Shown piece after piece: positions 31,709 through 39,627 of a stretch of DNA of 64,000 bases. The notes under the pieces are model-generated. The model saw nothing but the letters and a program-made list of their open reading frames with translations, was not told the origin of the DNA and searched no databases. Location: contig JAVJTT010000013.1 of the NCBI GenBank assembly GCA_040220135.1, forward strand, positions 248,001-312,000, written 5' to 3'. Made by a program: the position numbers and the translations under genes. Numbering within the stretch: the first letter of the stretch is position 1; each line of letters starts with the position of its first letter. The DNA comes from CAJXMH01 sp040220135. Its GTDB lineage: Bacteria; Bacteroidota; Bacteroidia; Flavobacteriales_E; Vicingaceae.

Positions 31709-32236
31709 TTAATCACGCAGCAAAAAATCTTTCACTTTTTGCATGGCATGATGGTAGGATGCTTTAAGCGAACCTTCTGTGCCTCCTACCAAGTACACCA
31801 TTTCTTGATAAGGGAGTTGCTCGAAATACCTTAGATTAAAAACGAGTTTTTGCTTGTCAGGAAGTTGGTCAACCGCAGTAATGAGCTTTTGATAAGCCTC
31901 ATCTCCATTGAAATAGGGGTCGTCTTTTAGTTGGTTTAAATGCTCTTCTGCTGCACCACTTGCTGAAATTTTATGTTGCTTGAGGTGATTCAAAGCTTCA
32001 TTGGTGGCAATGCGGTACATCCACGAATATAGTTTGGAGTCAGCACGAAAATTCGGCAGTCCTTTCCATACCTTGATAAAGGTGTTTTGAAGGATGTCAT
32101 CAGCATCTTCATGGCTGTGCACTAGGCGTCTTATTTGCCAGTAAAGACGTTTGGAGTAAGCTCGCACCATGAGGTTGAAGGCATAGTGTTTTTTGCCTTC
32201 AACATAATAGAGGTTTAAGAGCTCCTTGTCTTTCAT
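31709..32236 (-). CDS. ECF RNA polymerase sigma factor (sigma-70 family)
   Basis: 175 residues with the two ECF regions. Region 2: NLMVRAYSKRLYWQIRRLV, DADDILQNTFIKVWKGL, SWMYRIATNEALNHL. Region 4: YQKLITAVDQLPDKQKLVFNLRYFEQLPYQEMVYLVGGTEGSLKASYHHAMQ with a helix-turn-helix. It heads a three-gene transcript (sigma, anti-sigma-like, Spy-like) and probably responds to an envelope signal. It is preceded by the convergent-side terminator of the transketolase half gene. Confidence 0.94.
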   Translation of the reverse strand: MKDKELLNLYYVEGKKHYAFNLMVRAYSKRLYWQIRRLVHSHEDADDILQNTFIKVWKGLPNFRADSKLYSWMYRIATNEALNHLKQHKISASGAAEEHLNQLKDDPYFNGDEAYQKLITAVDQLPDKQKLVFNLRYFEQLPYQEMVYLVGGTEGSLKASYHHAMQKVKDFLLRD

Positions 32237-32250
32237 GCTTTATTCAAATA

Positions 32251-32281
32251 AAAAAATCCATTCAAAGTGAATGGATCTTTT
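32251..32281 (-). terminator. Terminator after the transketolase C-terminal gene
   Basis: Perfect 9-bp stem ATCCATTCA/TGAATGGAT with an AAG loop; on the minus strand a run of T follows. Between the transketolase gene and the sigma gene, both minus strand. Confidence 0.85.
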
Positions 32282-32302
32282 ACAACATTGCGATTTAAGC
32301 TT

Positions 32303-33256
32303 TTAAGCACGATTCATTACTTTTTTTGCCGCTTCTATGATGTTGGTTGAACTCAAGCCGTACTTGGCGAACAGTTCTTCCGGTTTTCCACTTTCACCAA
32401 ACATGTCGTTCACGGCAACCATTTCAATTGGCGCCGGAAGCTTGCGTGCTAAAAGCTGTGCGATGCTATCTCCTAGGCCTCCATTCATTTGGTGTTCTTC
32501 AGCAGTTACTACTCTTCCGGTCTTGGCTACTGAACGTAAGACTGCTTCTTCATCCAAAGGTTTAATGGTGTGTATGTTAATTACTTCAACGCTGTGTCCA
32601 TCAGCTTCTAGAGCTTCTGCTGCTTTTAAACTTTCCCAAACACAATGGCCGGTAGCAAATATGGTTACGTCAGTTCCTTCTTGGAAAGTAAGCGCTTTGC
32701 CAATTTCAAAAGTTTGGTTTTCGGGAGTAAAAACAGGCCACTTGGGTCTTCCAAAACGCAGGTAAACCGGTCCTTCATGCTCTGCAATGGCAAGCGTAGC
32801 TGCTTTGGTTTGGTGGTAATCACAGGGATTGATCACCGTCATGCCCGGTAGCATTTTCATTAGGCCAATGTCTTCTAGGATTTGGTGAGTGGCACCATCT
32901 TCTCCCAAAGTTAAGCCTGCATGCGATGCACAAATCTTTACATTCTTTCCGCTATAAGCAATAGACTGTCTGATTTGATCATACACCCTTCCGGTAGAAA
33001 AGTTGGCAAAAGTTCCGGTAAAGGGAATCTTACCTCCAATGGTTAGTCCGGCAGCCACGCCCATCATGTTTGCCTCTGCAATTCCGGCTTGGTAAAATCG
33101 GTCGGGAAAAGCTTCTTTAAAAGCATCCATTTTTAAACTACCGGTTAGGTCAGCACAAAGGGCTACCACATTGGGGTTTTTTTGGCCAACTTCTAATAAT
33201 CCAGCTCCAAAACCAGAGCGGGTGTCTTTCTTTTCAGTGAATTCGTACTTCGCCAT
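32303..33256 (-). CDS. Transketolase, C-terminal subunit
   Basis: 317 residues covering the pyrimidine-binding and C-terminal domains of transketolase. VVALCADLTGSLKM, the catalytic Glu region GIAEANMMGVAAGL, ASHAGLTLGEDGATHQ, YLRFGRPKWP and TAEEHQMNGGLG follow the family order. It needs the N-terminal half (34684-35526) to form the thiamine-diphosphate enzyme of the pentose phosphate pathway. Split transketolases are normal in many Bacteroidota and other phyla, usually as adjacent genes; here a von Willebrand A gene lies between the halves. Symbol not given because halves have no fixed name. Confidence 0.93.
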   Translation of the reverse strand: MAKYEFTEKKDTRSGFGAGLLEVGQKNPNVVALCADLTGSLKMDAFKEAFPDRFYQAGIAEANMMGVAAGLTIGGKIPFTGTFANFSTGRVYDQIRQSIAYSGKNVKICASHAGLTLGEDGATHQILEDIGLMKMLPGMTVINPCDYHQTKAATLAIAEHEGPVYLRFGRPKWPVFTPENQTFEIGKALTFQEGTDVTIFATGHCVWESLKAAEALEADGHSVEVINIHTIKPLDEEAVLRSVAKTGRVVTAEEHQMNGGLGDSIAQLLARKLPAPIEMVAVNDMFGESGKPEELFAKYGLSSTNIIEAAKKVMNRA

Positions 33257-33262
33257 AAGGGG

Positions 33263-34636
33263 TTATAGTTTAATTTGAGTGCTTTGTCCTGATATTATGC
33301 TAAATGTTTCTTCTTTGGTGTAAATGCTTTGCTTAGCATTTAATGCCCGAAAAACAACTTGGTAAGTTCCAGGCTGCAGCACTATACTTTGTCTTGTGCT
33401 TTGTTCATCTAAGTTACAAACCCAAACCAATTTGTCTTCTTTCATTTCAAAAATACTTCCATATCCTTTGGAAGTTGAGCCAATAGTGGCAATTCCGGCT
33501 TGAGGTATTTCTACGGTAGTGGTATGTCTTTGGGCAATGTTGACATTTGAGATATAAGTTCTCGGCAAGGTTAAAACCTCAAGGTCGTATTTACCGACGA
33601 TGTATCGCTGGGTTTGATCAAAGTCTTGAATCACCATGGTTTCTTTTTTCCCTTTCTCACGCACAATGGCTTTCAAATCTTCGTATTCGTTAAAGCCATT
33701 CATTTTTAACTCTAAGTCACCTTGGGGGGCGTCTACCGCAATCACATTGTGTTTTCCCGCCACAAGAGAAATGTCATCTTTTCCGACAGGCGGAAGGGTA
33801 TGTACCACTAAATCGTAAGAACCCAGTGGGTCAAGCGGCAAAGTGTCGGGATTTCCTCGACTGTCCATGGTGTGTACAAAATTGTAGCGCACCTGACCGG
33901 AAAATGAATCGTAAAAGGTCATGGGGACATTGGTCTCAGTAGCTTGGCTTAAATTGTCTAAAAGATTAACTTGAGCCGTGGTATTGTTTAAGGCTTGAGA
34001 AATTACAATGCCCAATACATTTTGGAAAGTGGCTTCGCTTCTTGCATCATAAAAATTTCCCACACATTTAAAAGCGTCCATCACCTCGGGTTCAAGCCCT
34101 AACCCAATTACGAAAGGTTTGAGCACCACGCCTCGTTTTTGCAAGGCCAGAGATACCGCACAGGGATCGCCATCGCACTCTTCAATACCATCAGTAATTA
34201 AAATAATCACATTCCTGCAATTGCTGCATTCCGGAAAGTCATTGGCAGCTTGTTCTAAAGAGTAGGCAATTAAGGTGGTTCCTCTTGGGCGAATTGATTG
34301 AAGACGCTTTTTGATGCGCTCGTGGTTTTGAGCGGCGAAAGGAACTTCTAATTTGGTGTCTTTGCAGTTTCTGCCATCGGAGGTTACGTTATTTTGATGC
34401 CCATAAGCCCGCAGAGCAATTTCTACATTGTCAACTCCTTTTAGGCTATCAACCAGATTACGGAGTAAACGGGTTGCAATCTGCATTTTTTGTCCGTTTT
34501 CCCATCGAGCATACATGCTTTGCGAGCCGTCTAAGACAAATAGGATTCTAGTTTTTTGTGGTTGTGCCTGCGCTGAAGTCGAAAAACTTAAACTGCAAAA
34601 AAGGACAAGGAAGAGCGAAAAGAAAAAAGATCTCAT
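33263..34636 (-). CDS. Secreted von Willebrand factor A domain protein
   Basis: 457 residues from the ATG at 34636. Signal peptide MRSFFFSLFLVLFCSLSFS, then a VWA domain opening with RILFVLDGSQSMYARW (metal-ion-dependent adhesion site DGSxS), threonine motif RPRGTTLIAYSL, and ILITDGIEECDGDPC. C-terminal ~220 residues are beta-rich, with about three repeats of a YDLVVHTLPP-type motif that resembles immunoglobulin-like or carboxypeptidase-regulatory folds. Start chosen because an upstream ATG (34678) would precede the signal peptide. It separates the two transketolase halves with gaps of 47 bp and 6 bp and shares their strand. Role unknown, likely extracellular adhesion or assembly. Confidence 0.85.
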   Translation of the reverse strand: MRSFFFSLFLVLFCSLSFSTSAQAQPQKTRILFVLDGSQSMYARWENGQKMQIATRLLRNLVDSLKGVDNVEIALRAYGHQNNVTSDGRNCKDTKLEVPFAAQNHERIKKRLQSIRPRGTTLIAYSLEQAANDFPECSNCRNVIILITDGIEECDGDPCAVSLALQKRGVVLKPFVIGLGLEPEVMDAFKCVGNFYDARSEATFQNVLGIVISQALNNTTAQVNLLDNLSQATETNVPMTFYDSFSGQVRYNFVHTMDSRGNPDTLPLDPLGSYDLVVHTLPPVGKDDISLVAGKHNVIAVDAPQGDLELKMNGFNEYEDLKAIVREKGKKETMVIQDFDQTQRYIVGKYDLEVLTLPRTYISNVNIAQRHTTTVEIPQAGIATIGSTSKGYGSIFEMKEDKLVWVCNLDEQSTRQSIVLQPGTYQVVFRALNAKQSIYTKEETFSIISGQSTQIKL

Positions 34637-34683
34637 GCTTGAAGTTAAGGGTTGTGATGCAGGCAAATCAAATATCATACCTT

Positions 34684-35526
34684 TTAATAATCCCCCAAGG
34701 TTTCTTCCAGTTGACCTAAAGCATTTTCTTTTTGTTCATCGTTTGGGGCAACTCCATGCCATTTGTGGGTACCCATCATAAAGTCAACCCCTTGGCCCAT
34801 TTCTGTTTTCATGAGAATGACCACCGGTTTTCCATGACCGGTGCGGTCTCTAGCGGTTTTTAAGCCTCCGATTACGCTGTGCATATCATTGCCGTCCATT
34901 TCCAAAACCTCCCAACCAAAAGCCTCAAACTTGGCGCTCAAGTTTCCTAAAGCCATAATGTCTTCCACATCACCATCAATTTGGCGGTTGTTCCAATCTA
35001 TCGTGGCAATCAGGTTGTCAATTTTGTTATGAGCGGCAAACATAGCGGCTTCCCAAATTTGGCCTTCTTGCAACTCTCCATCACCGTGCAAGGTGTAAAC
35101 GATTTTCGAATCCTCGTTTTGTTTTTTACTCAAGGCTGCGCCACATGCTACCGAAAGTCCTTGTCCTAAAGAACCACTCGCAATTCGAATGCCGGGCAGA
35201 CCCTCGTGGGTCGTTGGGTGACCTTGCAAACGACTGTCAATTTTTCTAAAAGTGGCTAGTTCACTTACAGGGAAATAACCGCTTCTTGCCAAAACACTAT
35301 ACCAAACGGGTGAGATATGACCATTGGAAAGAAAGAACAGATCTTCATCCTTCCCATCCATGGAAAAATCGGTTGAATGGTGCAAAATGTCAAAATAGAG
35401 GGCCGTGAAAAAATCAGCGCAGCCTAAAGAACCGCCGGGGTGACCGGATTGAGCTCCGTGCACCATACGGACAATGTCTCTTCTGACTTGGGTGGCTGTT
35501 TTTTCTAATTCTTCTAGGCTAGGCAT
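34684..35526 (-). CDS. Transketolase, N-terminal subunit
   Basis: 280 residues of the thiamine-pyrophosphate-binding half. GHPGGSLGCADFFTALYF (substrate histidine loop), SLGQGLSVACGAAL, and the TPP/metal motif GDGELQEGQIWEA...WNNRQ are all present. It pairs with the C-terminal half at 32303-33256 to interconvert pentose phosphates. It is the first gene of the three-gene run, with a TAACTTTG promoter element 24 bp upstream of its start. The usual direct neighbour, the C-terminal half, is displaced by the VWA gene. Confidence 0.93.
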   Translation of the reverse strand: MPSLEELEKTATQVRRDIVRMVHGAQSGHPGGSLGCADFFTALYFDILHHSTDFSMDGKDEDLFFLSNGHISPVWYSVLARSGYFPVSELATFRKIDSRLQGHPTTHEGLPGIRIASGSLGQGLSVACGAALSKKQNEDSKIVYTLHGDGELQEGQIWEAAMFAAHNKIDNLIATIDWNNRQIDGDVEDIMALGNLSAKFEAFGWEVLEMDGNDMHSVIGGLKTARDRTGHGKPVVILMKTEMGQGVDFMMGTHKWHGVAPNDEQKENALGQLEETLGDY

Positions 35527-35549
35527 GGATGGTTTTTTTGATTCGAAGA

Positions 35550-35557
35550 CAAAGTTA
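35550..35557 (-). promoter_or_regulatory. -7 promoter element (TAACTTTG) for the transketolase run
   Basis: Minus-strand TAACTTTG, 23 bp before the ATG at 35526. No -33 TTG at the standard distance is seen. Confidence 0.5.
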
Positions 35558-35662
35558 AATCAAATTCCACAGAAGGCAGGGAAGTTGTTAATAAGTCCTT
35601 TGGGCTGTGGAAAGTTTATTTTGCAGAGGCCTTAATTTTAATGCTAGCTGAATGATAAGTGC

Positions 35663-35670
35663 TACCTTTG
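35663..35670 (+). promoter_or_regulatory. -7 promoter element (TACCTTTG) for ychF
   Basis: TACCTTTG ends 21 bp before the ychF ATG, in the region between the divergent transketolase and ychF genes. Confidence 0.55.
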
Positions 35671-35691
35671 CCGCCCTAAAATAACATCAGC

Positions 35692-36789
35692 ATGGCCTTA
35701 AAATGTGGTATTGTCGGACTCCCAAATGTCGGGAAGTCAACTTTGTTTAATTGTTTGTCAAACGCCAAAGCGCAATCGGCTAACTTTCCTTTTTGCACCA
35801 TTGAACCTAATGTGGGTGTAATTACCGTGCCGGACGAACGTTTGAATAAACTGGCCGATTTAGTTGAACCGGAAAATGTTCAGCCAACCACCATAGATAT
35901 TGTAGACATTGCCGGCTTGGTTAAAGGAGCCAGCAAGGGAGAAGGCTTGGGTAATAAGTTCTTGGGTAATATTCGAGAAACAGATGCCATTATTCACGTT
36001 TTACGATGCTTCGACGATGGCAATGTAGTGCATGTTGACGGTTCAGTGAACCCGGTTCGAGATAAAGAAACCATTGATTATGAGTTGATCTTGAAAGATC
36101 TGGAGGCGGTAGAGAAGAAAATGGAGAAAGTAAAACGAGCCGCTAAAACAGGAGATAAAGCCGCTCTAAAAAGCCAAGAGGCCTTGTTAAAGTACCAAGC
36201 CCATTTTGAAGATGGTAAGCCCGCTAGAACTGCTCCGGTAAGTGAAGATGAGGCCAAAGAAGTAGAAGATTTATTTTTATTGACCAACAAGCCGGTTTTA
36301 TACCTCTGTAATGTTGACGAAGGTTCAATTCAAGATGGCAATGAACACGTAGAAGCAGTAAAAGCAGCTGTAGCTGACGAGAATGCTGAAGTTCTCATGG
36401 TAGCCGCCGGATTAGAAGCTGACATTGCTGAATTGGAAGATGCTGAAGAAAGAGAAATGTTTTTGGAAGATGCTGGCTTGAAAGAGCCCGGTGTAAATAA
36501 GTTGATTCACTCTGCCTACAAATTGCTTGATTTGCAAACTTATTTCACAGCCGGAAAAAAAGAAGTTCGAGCCTGGACTTTTCGTAAAGGCATGAAAGCT
36601 CCACAAGCGGCAGGTGTGATTCATACCGATTTTGAAAAAGGTTTCATCAAAGCTGAAGTGATCAAATTTGAAGATTGGGTGAAATACGAATCAGAGCAAG
36701 CCGCTAAGGAAGCCGGTAAGATGAGCATGGAAGGTAAAGAATACGTCGTGCAAGACGGTGATGTGATGCACTTTAAATTTAACGTTTAG
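35692..36789 (+). CDS. ychF: Redox-regulated ATPase YchF (Obg family)
   Basis: Ribosome-associated P-loop ATPase of 365 residues, normal length. G1 GLPNVGKSTLFNCL (residues 8-21) and G3 DIAGLVKGASKGEGLGN are clear; the usual NKxD specificity motif is altered, as in all YchF proteins, which prefer ATP. A coiled-coil insertion (about 130-200) and a C-terminal TGS domain with AAGVIHTDFEKGFIKAEVI complete the family. It overlaps the convergent glycosyltransferase gene by 4 bp, so there is no terminator between them. Confidence 0.97.
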   Translation: MALKCGIVGLPNVGKSTLFNCLSNAKAQSANFPFCTIEPNVGVITVPDERLNKLADLVEPENVQPTTIDIVDIAGLVKGASKGEGLGNKFLGNIRETDAIIHVLRCFDDGNVVHVDGSVNPVRDKETIDYELILKDLEAVEKKMEKVKRAAKTGDKAALKSQEALLKYQAHFEDGKPARTAPVSEDEAKEVEDLFLLTNKPVLYLCNVDEGSIQDGNEHVEAVKAAVADENAEVLMVAAGLEADIAELEDAEEREMFLEDAGLKEPGVNKLIHSAYKLLDLQTYFTAGKKEVRAWTFRKGMKAPQAAGVIHTDFEKGFIKAEVIKFEDWVKYESEQAAKEAGKMSMEGKEYVVQDGDVMHFKFNV

Positions 36790-38240
36790 TCAGCATCTAA
36801 GCGATAGACTTTCCAAACATTAGTGCGGCTTTGCCAATCGTTAAAATTAAGCTTGGTAAACCACTCCGGAAAGGTAGAGTAGGTCAACTCTTTGCTTTCA
36901 ATCGGCACTTCTATTTGTTGGCCCTTGCCACCCACTACAACAAACTGCATTTCCTTACTTGACTGAGCTAGCGACTCGAAACTATCAATTTGTTTAATTG
37001 TAAGATTTTTGGGTTTGTAAAAGAATACGTTAGCTACTCTGTGATAAGGGTTTTTTCCAAGATGATATAAGGTAGCTTTTTTATCGCCAACTTGCTTGTA
37101 GAGGGCTTCATAAAGCGGAACTTGAGGCTCGGCCGGTCGAAAGCAAACTACCAAGACAAATAAGAGATTTACGCCCCAGCTAAGTTTTACTGCTAAGCGA
37201 AATAGCTTGTTCGTTTTAACTTTAGTGGAAAGTAATTCATAAACTGAAAAGAGCAAGAAAGGAAGGAAGTAAACTATAGGAAATAGAAAGCGCAGTTCTT
37301 TGTGTCCAATTAAAGTATGAACCACTAAAAAGGGAATTAAAGTCCAGCTTAGCCAGGAATTAGCTTTTTTAATGAAGAAGAAAAAGCAGGCTCCTAATAT
37401 TAAAATCGAAAGAGGAGGAATACCTTGTTCTATGAATCGTTGCAAATAAAACCACCAAGGCTCAACCCCAAAGCCGGAAACCTTATCCTCCAATATGTTC
37501 TGCTCGATATAGTTCCATGGGGCGATCTGCCATTCTTCATAAAACCAAGCATCAACTAAAAGTCCGATTGAAAAGCTGAGCAGTCCTCCAAACACTAAAC
37601 TGATCAGGGATTTTAATTTTATTTTCTGAATAAAGAGCAACCAAAGCAAAAAGCCCAGAATGGCGAAAGCGATTTGGTAACGGAAGTGAAAAGAAAACCC
37701 AAATAATAAGCCGCTGATAAAAAATAAGGAAGGCTTTTTTGACTTTTCAAAAGGAAAGAGCAAGCTGATCCCAAAAGTAAGAAATAGGGCAGACCAATTT
37801 TCTGATGAAAAGCGAACTCCGATGTAATAGAAGTACCAAAGGAAAAAGCTACATAGAAAAAAGAATGCAGCGTTTGAGGCTTTTAATTTTTCTTTGAATT
37901 GCTTAAATAACCTGATCAGCAATAGAAAAGTTAAGGCGGCGGAAAATAAACGAAGCAAGAAAGCAAAGGTAAAAGGGCTTTCTCCGCCAATAAAGTGATA
38001 AACCTTTTGAAACAGATAGATCAGACCAACTTGTAAAGCTGGTCTCATTTTTTCATGGAACTCCCAAGGCAAATCATTGATTGGGGTCTTACCGGCTTTC
38101 CAATTGGCAAATTCTAAGAGTTGAAAATGCTCATCAAAGTGATGATAGCCTTTAGAAAAGTAGGCGCAGAGGATGAAAAGTAGGGCACTCAAAAATAACC
38201 AGGCGGTTTGCTTAGAAGAGAAAGAGGATGAATTCATCAT
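36786..38240 (-). CDS. GT-C family membrane mannosyltransferase (GT22/PIG-B-like)
   Basis: 484 residues with about ten membrane helices. Near the N terminus, YHHFDEHFQLLEF places the acidic pair of GT-C glycosyltransferases in the first outer loop. FSSENWSALFLTFG and the motif HKELRFLFP (about residue 335) are the hallmarks of GT22/Alg9-type mannosyltransferases that use lipid-linked sugars. Substrate in this organism is unknown; lipid- or glycoprotein-linked glycans are plausible. It overlaps the other GT-C gene by 4 bp at its start and ychF by 4 bp at its end. Confidence 0.85.
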   Translation of the reverse strand: MMNSSSFSSKQTAWLFLSALLFILCAYFSKGYHHFDEHFQLLEFANWKAGKTPINDLPWEFHEKMRPALQVGLIYLFQKVYHFIGGESPFTFAFLLRLFSAALTFLLLIRLFKQFKEKLKASNAAFFFLCSFFLWYFYYIGVRFSSENWSALFLTFGISLLFPFEKSKKPSLFFISGLLFGFSFHFRYQIAFAILGFLLWLLFIQKIKLKSLISLVFGGLLSFSIGLLVDAWFYEEWQIAPWNYIEQNILEDKVSGFGVEPWWFYLQRFIEQGIPPLSILILGACFFFFIKKANSWLSWTLIPFLVVHTLIGHKELRFLFPIVYFLPFLLFSVYELLSTKVKTNKLFRLAVKLSWGVNLLFVLVVCFRPAEPQVPLYEALYKQVGDKKATLYHLGKNPYHRVANVFFYKPKNLTIKQIDSFESLAQSSKEMQFVVVGGKGQQIEVPIESKELTYSTFPEWFTKLNFNDWQSRTNVWKVYRLDAD

Positions 38241-39613
38241 TGCATCAAATATATCGCATAATATTCTCCTAATTCTTTTACTTTCCTAACTTGCTTGCTT
38301 TCAATCCAATTTTCTAATTTTTCCTTGTCTAGTCCTCCATCAATCACCGCATGCCAGTTATCCCAAATAATTAAATCACCCGACTTAATTTGCGATAAAT
38401 TTCTTTGATGAAGTTGCAGGTATTGCTGAGGATCGAATTGATCGATGGAGTACTTTAAAGAGAGATAGGGGTCGGCATAAACCAAACGATTGTAAGGAAA
38501 GTTTAAGGCTAAACCCTCTAAGGCCTGATGCTTCTCACTTTGCTTTAAGTCTCTTTCAAATTCAGTAGCTGCGGGATTGGAAGTAAAAGGAAAAAGGAAG
38601 ATAAATACTAAAGACGCTAGTCGAAAGCCTTGCCAAAGTTTTAGGTTTATTGCATGCGGCTGATGGTTAAAAACTGAAGCCGCCATGATAGCCATAAAAG
38701 GGGTAATTGCGGCAAAGACCCTTTTTAAACCCATGGAATTGAAAATGCCAAACTTCCAAAATATGGTATGGGCGATAAAAAAGGCCGCAAAGCAAGCTGG
38801 AAGTAATAATTTAGGAGGAAAGGGAGTGCCTTTTTTTAGTCCTTGCCAACTAAAACCAACAAATCCAATCCAAAACAAGATCATCAGTGGAATACCCATT
38901 ACATAGGTCATTTTATCAAAAAAGTGGAACCAATCGCCCGAACCATAGGGACTACCAAGATTCGCATAAGGGATGCGGTTAAATACCCATAAAAAGTCTT
39001 TAAAATAAAAAGCTCCTACTAAAGCAAATACGAGATGCCCCACCAAAAGGTAGGGAAGGCTTTTCCATTTGCCATTCATGCTTTGGAAGAAAGCGAAAGT
39101 TAAGATGATCACCAATCCCTCAGAGCGGATAAAAGGAGTGAAAGAAATCAAGAGTAGGGCAAAGGCTTCCTTGTTTTGAAGCATCAAGAGCAAACTTCCT
39201 AGTAGAAAAGCGGCCATTAATGGTTCAGTTAAACCGCTTAAGGTGGTGCTTAAACTAAGTGGAAATAGCAGGTAGAAGAGGCAGGCTAAAAGGGGCCATT
39301 TGAAAACAAGTTGTTTGCCAATTCTAAAAATCAAGTACAGGTTGAAGCCCACACAAAGCATATTAAAAAATTGTATTCCTTTAAATCCAAATTGGGCAAA
39401 AGGGGAGGACAACAACGTAAAAATAGGTTTCCCCCAATGATCAAGAAACAATTCAGGATGTTGTGGCGCGTATTTAGCAATTAAGAAATGGGTGATGCTG
39501 TCAGCTTCTGTCCCTACTCCATTGAAATTGAAAATCAAATAAATACACCCAAGGAAGTAGAGTAAAAGTAGAAGAATAAAAAAGTGCGTTTGTGATCTAA
39601 AAATGGTATTCAA
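38237..39613 (-). CDS. GT-C-like multi-pass glycosyltransferase
   Basis: 458 residues with ten or more membrane helices. GTEADSITHFLIAKYA after the first helix gives the loop Asp/Glu of GT-C enzymes, and SGLTEPLMAAFLLG and SFTPFIRSEGLVI follow the pattern of Pfam GT-C members such as PMT_2-like proteins. The downstream partner starts in its last bases (4-bp overlap), so both are made together and probably act on the same glycan in the inner membrane. Specificity not readable. Confidence 0.78.
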   Translation of the reverse strand: MNTIFRSQTHFFILLLLLYFLGCIYLIFNFNGVGTEADSITHFLIAKYAPQHPELFLDHWGKPIFTLLSSPFAQFGFKGIQFFNMLCVGFNLYLIFRIGKQLVFKWPLLACLFYLLFPLSLSTTLSGLTEPLMAAFLLGSLLLMLQNKEAFALLLISFTPFIRSEGLVIILTFAFFQSMNGKWKSLPYLLVGHLVFALVGAFYFKDFLWVFNRIPYANLGSPYGSGDWFHFFDKMTYVMGIPLMILFWIGFVGFSWQGLKKGTPFPPKLLLPACFAAFFIAHTIFWKFGIFNSMGLKRVFAAITPFMAIMAASVFNHQPHAINLKLWQGFRLASLVFIFLFPFTSNPAATEFERDLKQSEKHQALEGLALNFPYNRLVYADPYLSLKYSIDQFDPQQYLQLHQRNLSQIKSGDLIIWDNWHAVIDGGLDKEKLENWIESKQVRKVKELGEYYAIYLMQ

Positions 39614-39627
39614 GGTCTGGGCTTTGC

